From an uncultured Celeribacter sp. (GTDB taxonomy: Bacteria; Pseudomonadota; Alphaproteobacteria; Rhodobacterales; Rhodobacteraceae), in assembly GCF_963676475.1 (NCBI RefSeq), contig NZ_OY781106.1:1674001-1738000 (forward strand): DNA of 64,000 bases. The letters are read 5' to 3'. Below the pieces are notes generated by a model. It saw only the letters and a program-made list of their open reading frames with translations. It ran no database searches and was not told the DNA's origin. Below, piece after piece: positions 64,000-64,000 of the stretch (positions within the stretch are counted from its first letter, which is position 1; every line of letters starts with the position of its first letter). Both the position numbers and the translations under genes were made by a program.

Positions 64000-64000
64000 A

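Overview
The window is typical chromosomal DNA of an alphaproteobacterium. High GC content, a FnrL-type FNR box upstream of both cytochrome bd and cytochrome c peroxidase, a monomeric NADP isocitrate dehydrogenase, abundant TRAP transporters, a PcaQ-style LysR regulator and ECF-type BioYMN together point to Rhodobacterales (Roseobacter/Celeribacter-like marine Rhodobacteraceae). The assignment rests on recognition of gene content, not on a search. No prophage, transposase, CRISPR array or replication origin was seen.

Layout. 1-1673: end of an unidentified gene, then TsaC-like and TsaD tRNA-t6A genes. 1670-5606 (minus): a four-gene Anbu locus (ancestral proteasome-like protease, transglutaminase-like protein, alpha-E protein, circularly permuted ATP-grasp protein). 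5922-10341 (plus): isocitrate dehydrogenase and a soluble triple-PAS chemoreceptor, followed by two related palindromes and a strong terminator. 10524-16856 (minus): RND efflux pump with adaptor, then modB-modC without modA. 17324-18008: a frameshifted exopolysaccharide sugar transferase. 18153-20635 (minus): GT2, LABN and GT39 genes that look like an envelope glycan/lipid A modification module. 20807-29184 (minus): a Tat-exported sulfide:quinone oxidoreductase-like protein with a DUF5368 protein, then cytochrome bd genes cydA, cydB and the tiny cydX, and cydD-cydC. 29459-34614 (plus): an arsenate detoxification operon (ArsR-ArsC fusion, GAPDH, ArsJ) and the biotin ECF transporter bioYMN.

34611-62595 is almost entirely aromatic catabolism. 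An IclR regulator is divergent from pcaIJF; PcaQ is divergent from pcaDCHGB; pobA is divergent from an AraC regulator. These convert 4-hydroxybenzoate via protocatechuate to succinyl-CoA and acetyl-CoA. A minus-strand operon (44877-54398) holds a feruloyl/coumaroyl-CoA synthetase, acyl-CoA dehydrogenase, crotonase, SDR, amidohydrolase, MarR regulator and TRAP transporter. It is best read as CoA-dependent side-chain degradation of phenylpropanoids or hydroxycinnamates that feeds pobA/pca. Divergent from it, after a second MarR gene, a plus-strand operon (55247-62595) combines a TRAP transporter with 3-hydroxybenzoate 6-hydroxylase, gentisate dioxygenase, two unrelated maleylpyruvate isomerase-type proteins and fumarylpyruvate hydrolase.

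The window ends with a di-haem cytochrome c peroxidase (minus) under a FnrL-like box and a tRNA-Gly(UCC). The most interesting items are the Anbu locus, the hydroxycinnamate module with an amidohydrolase in place of a thiolase, the ArsR-ArsC fusion operon, the doubled maleylpyruvate isomerases, and the modBC operon that lacks modA but has a tiny coupled ORF.
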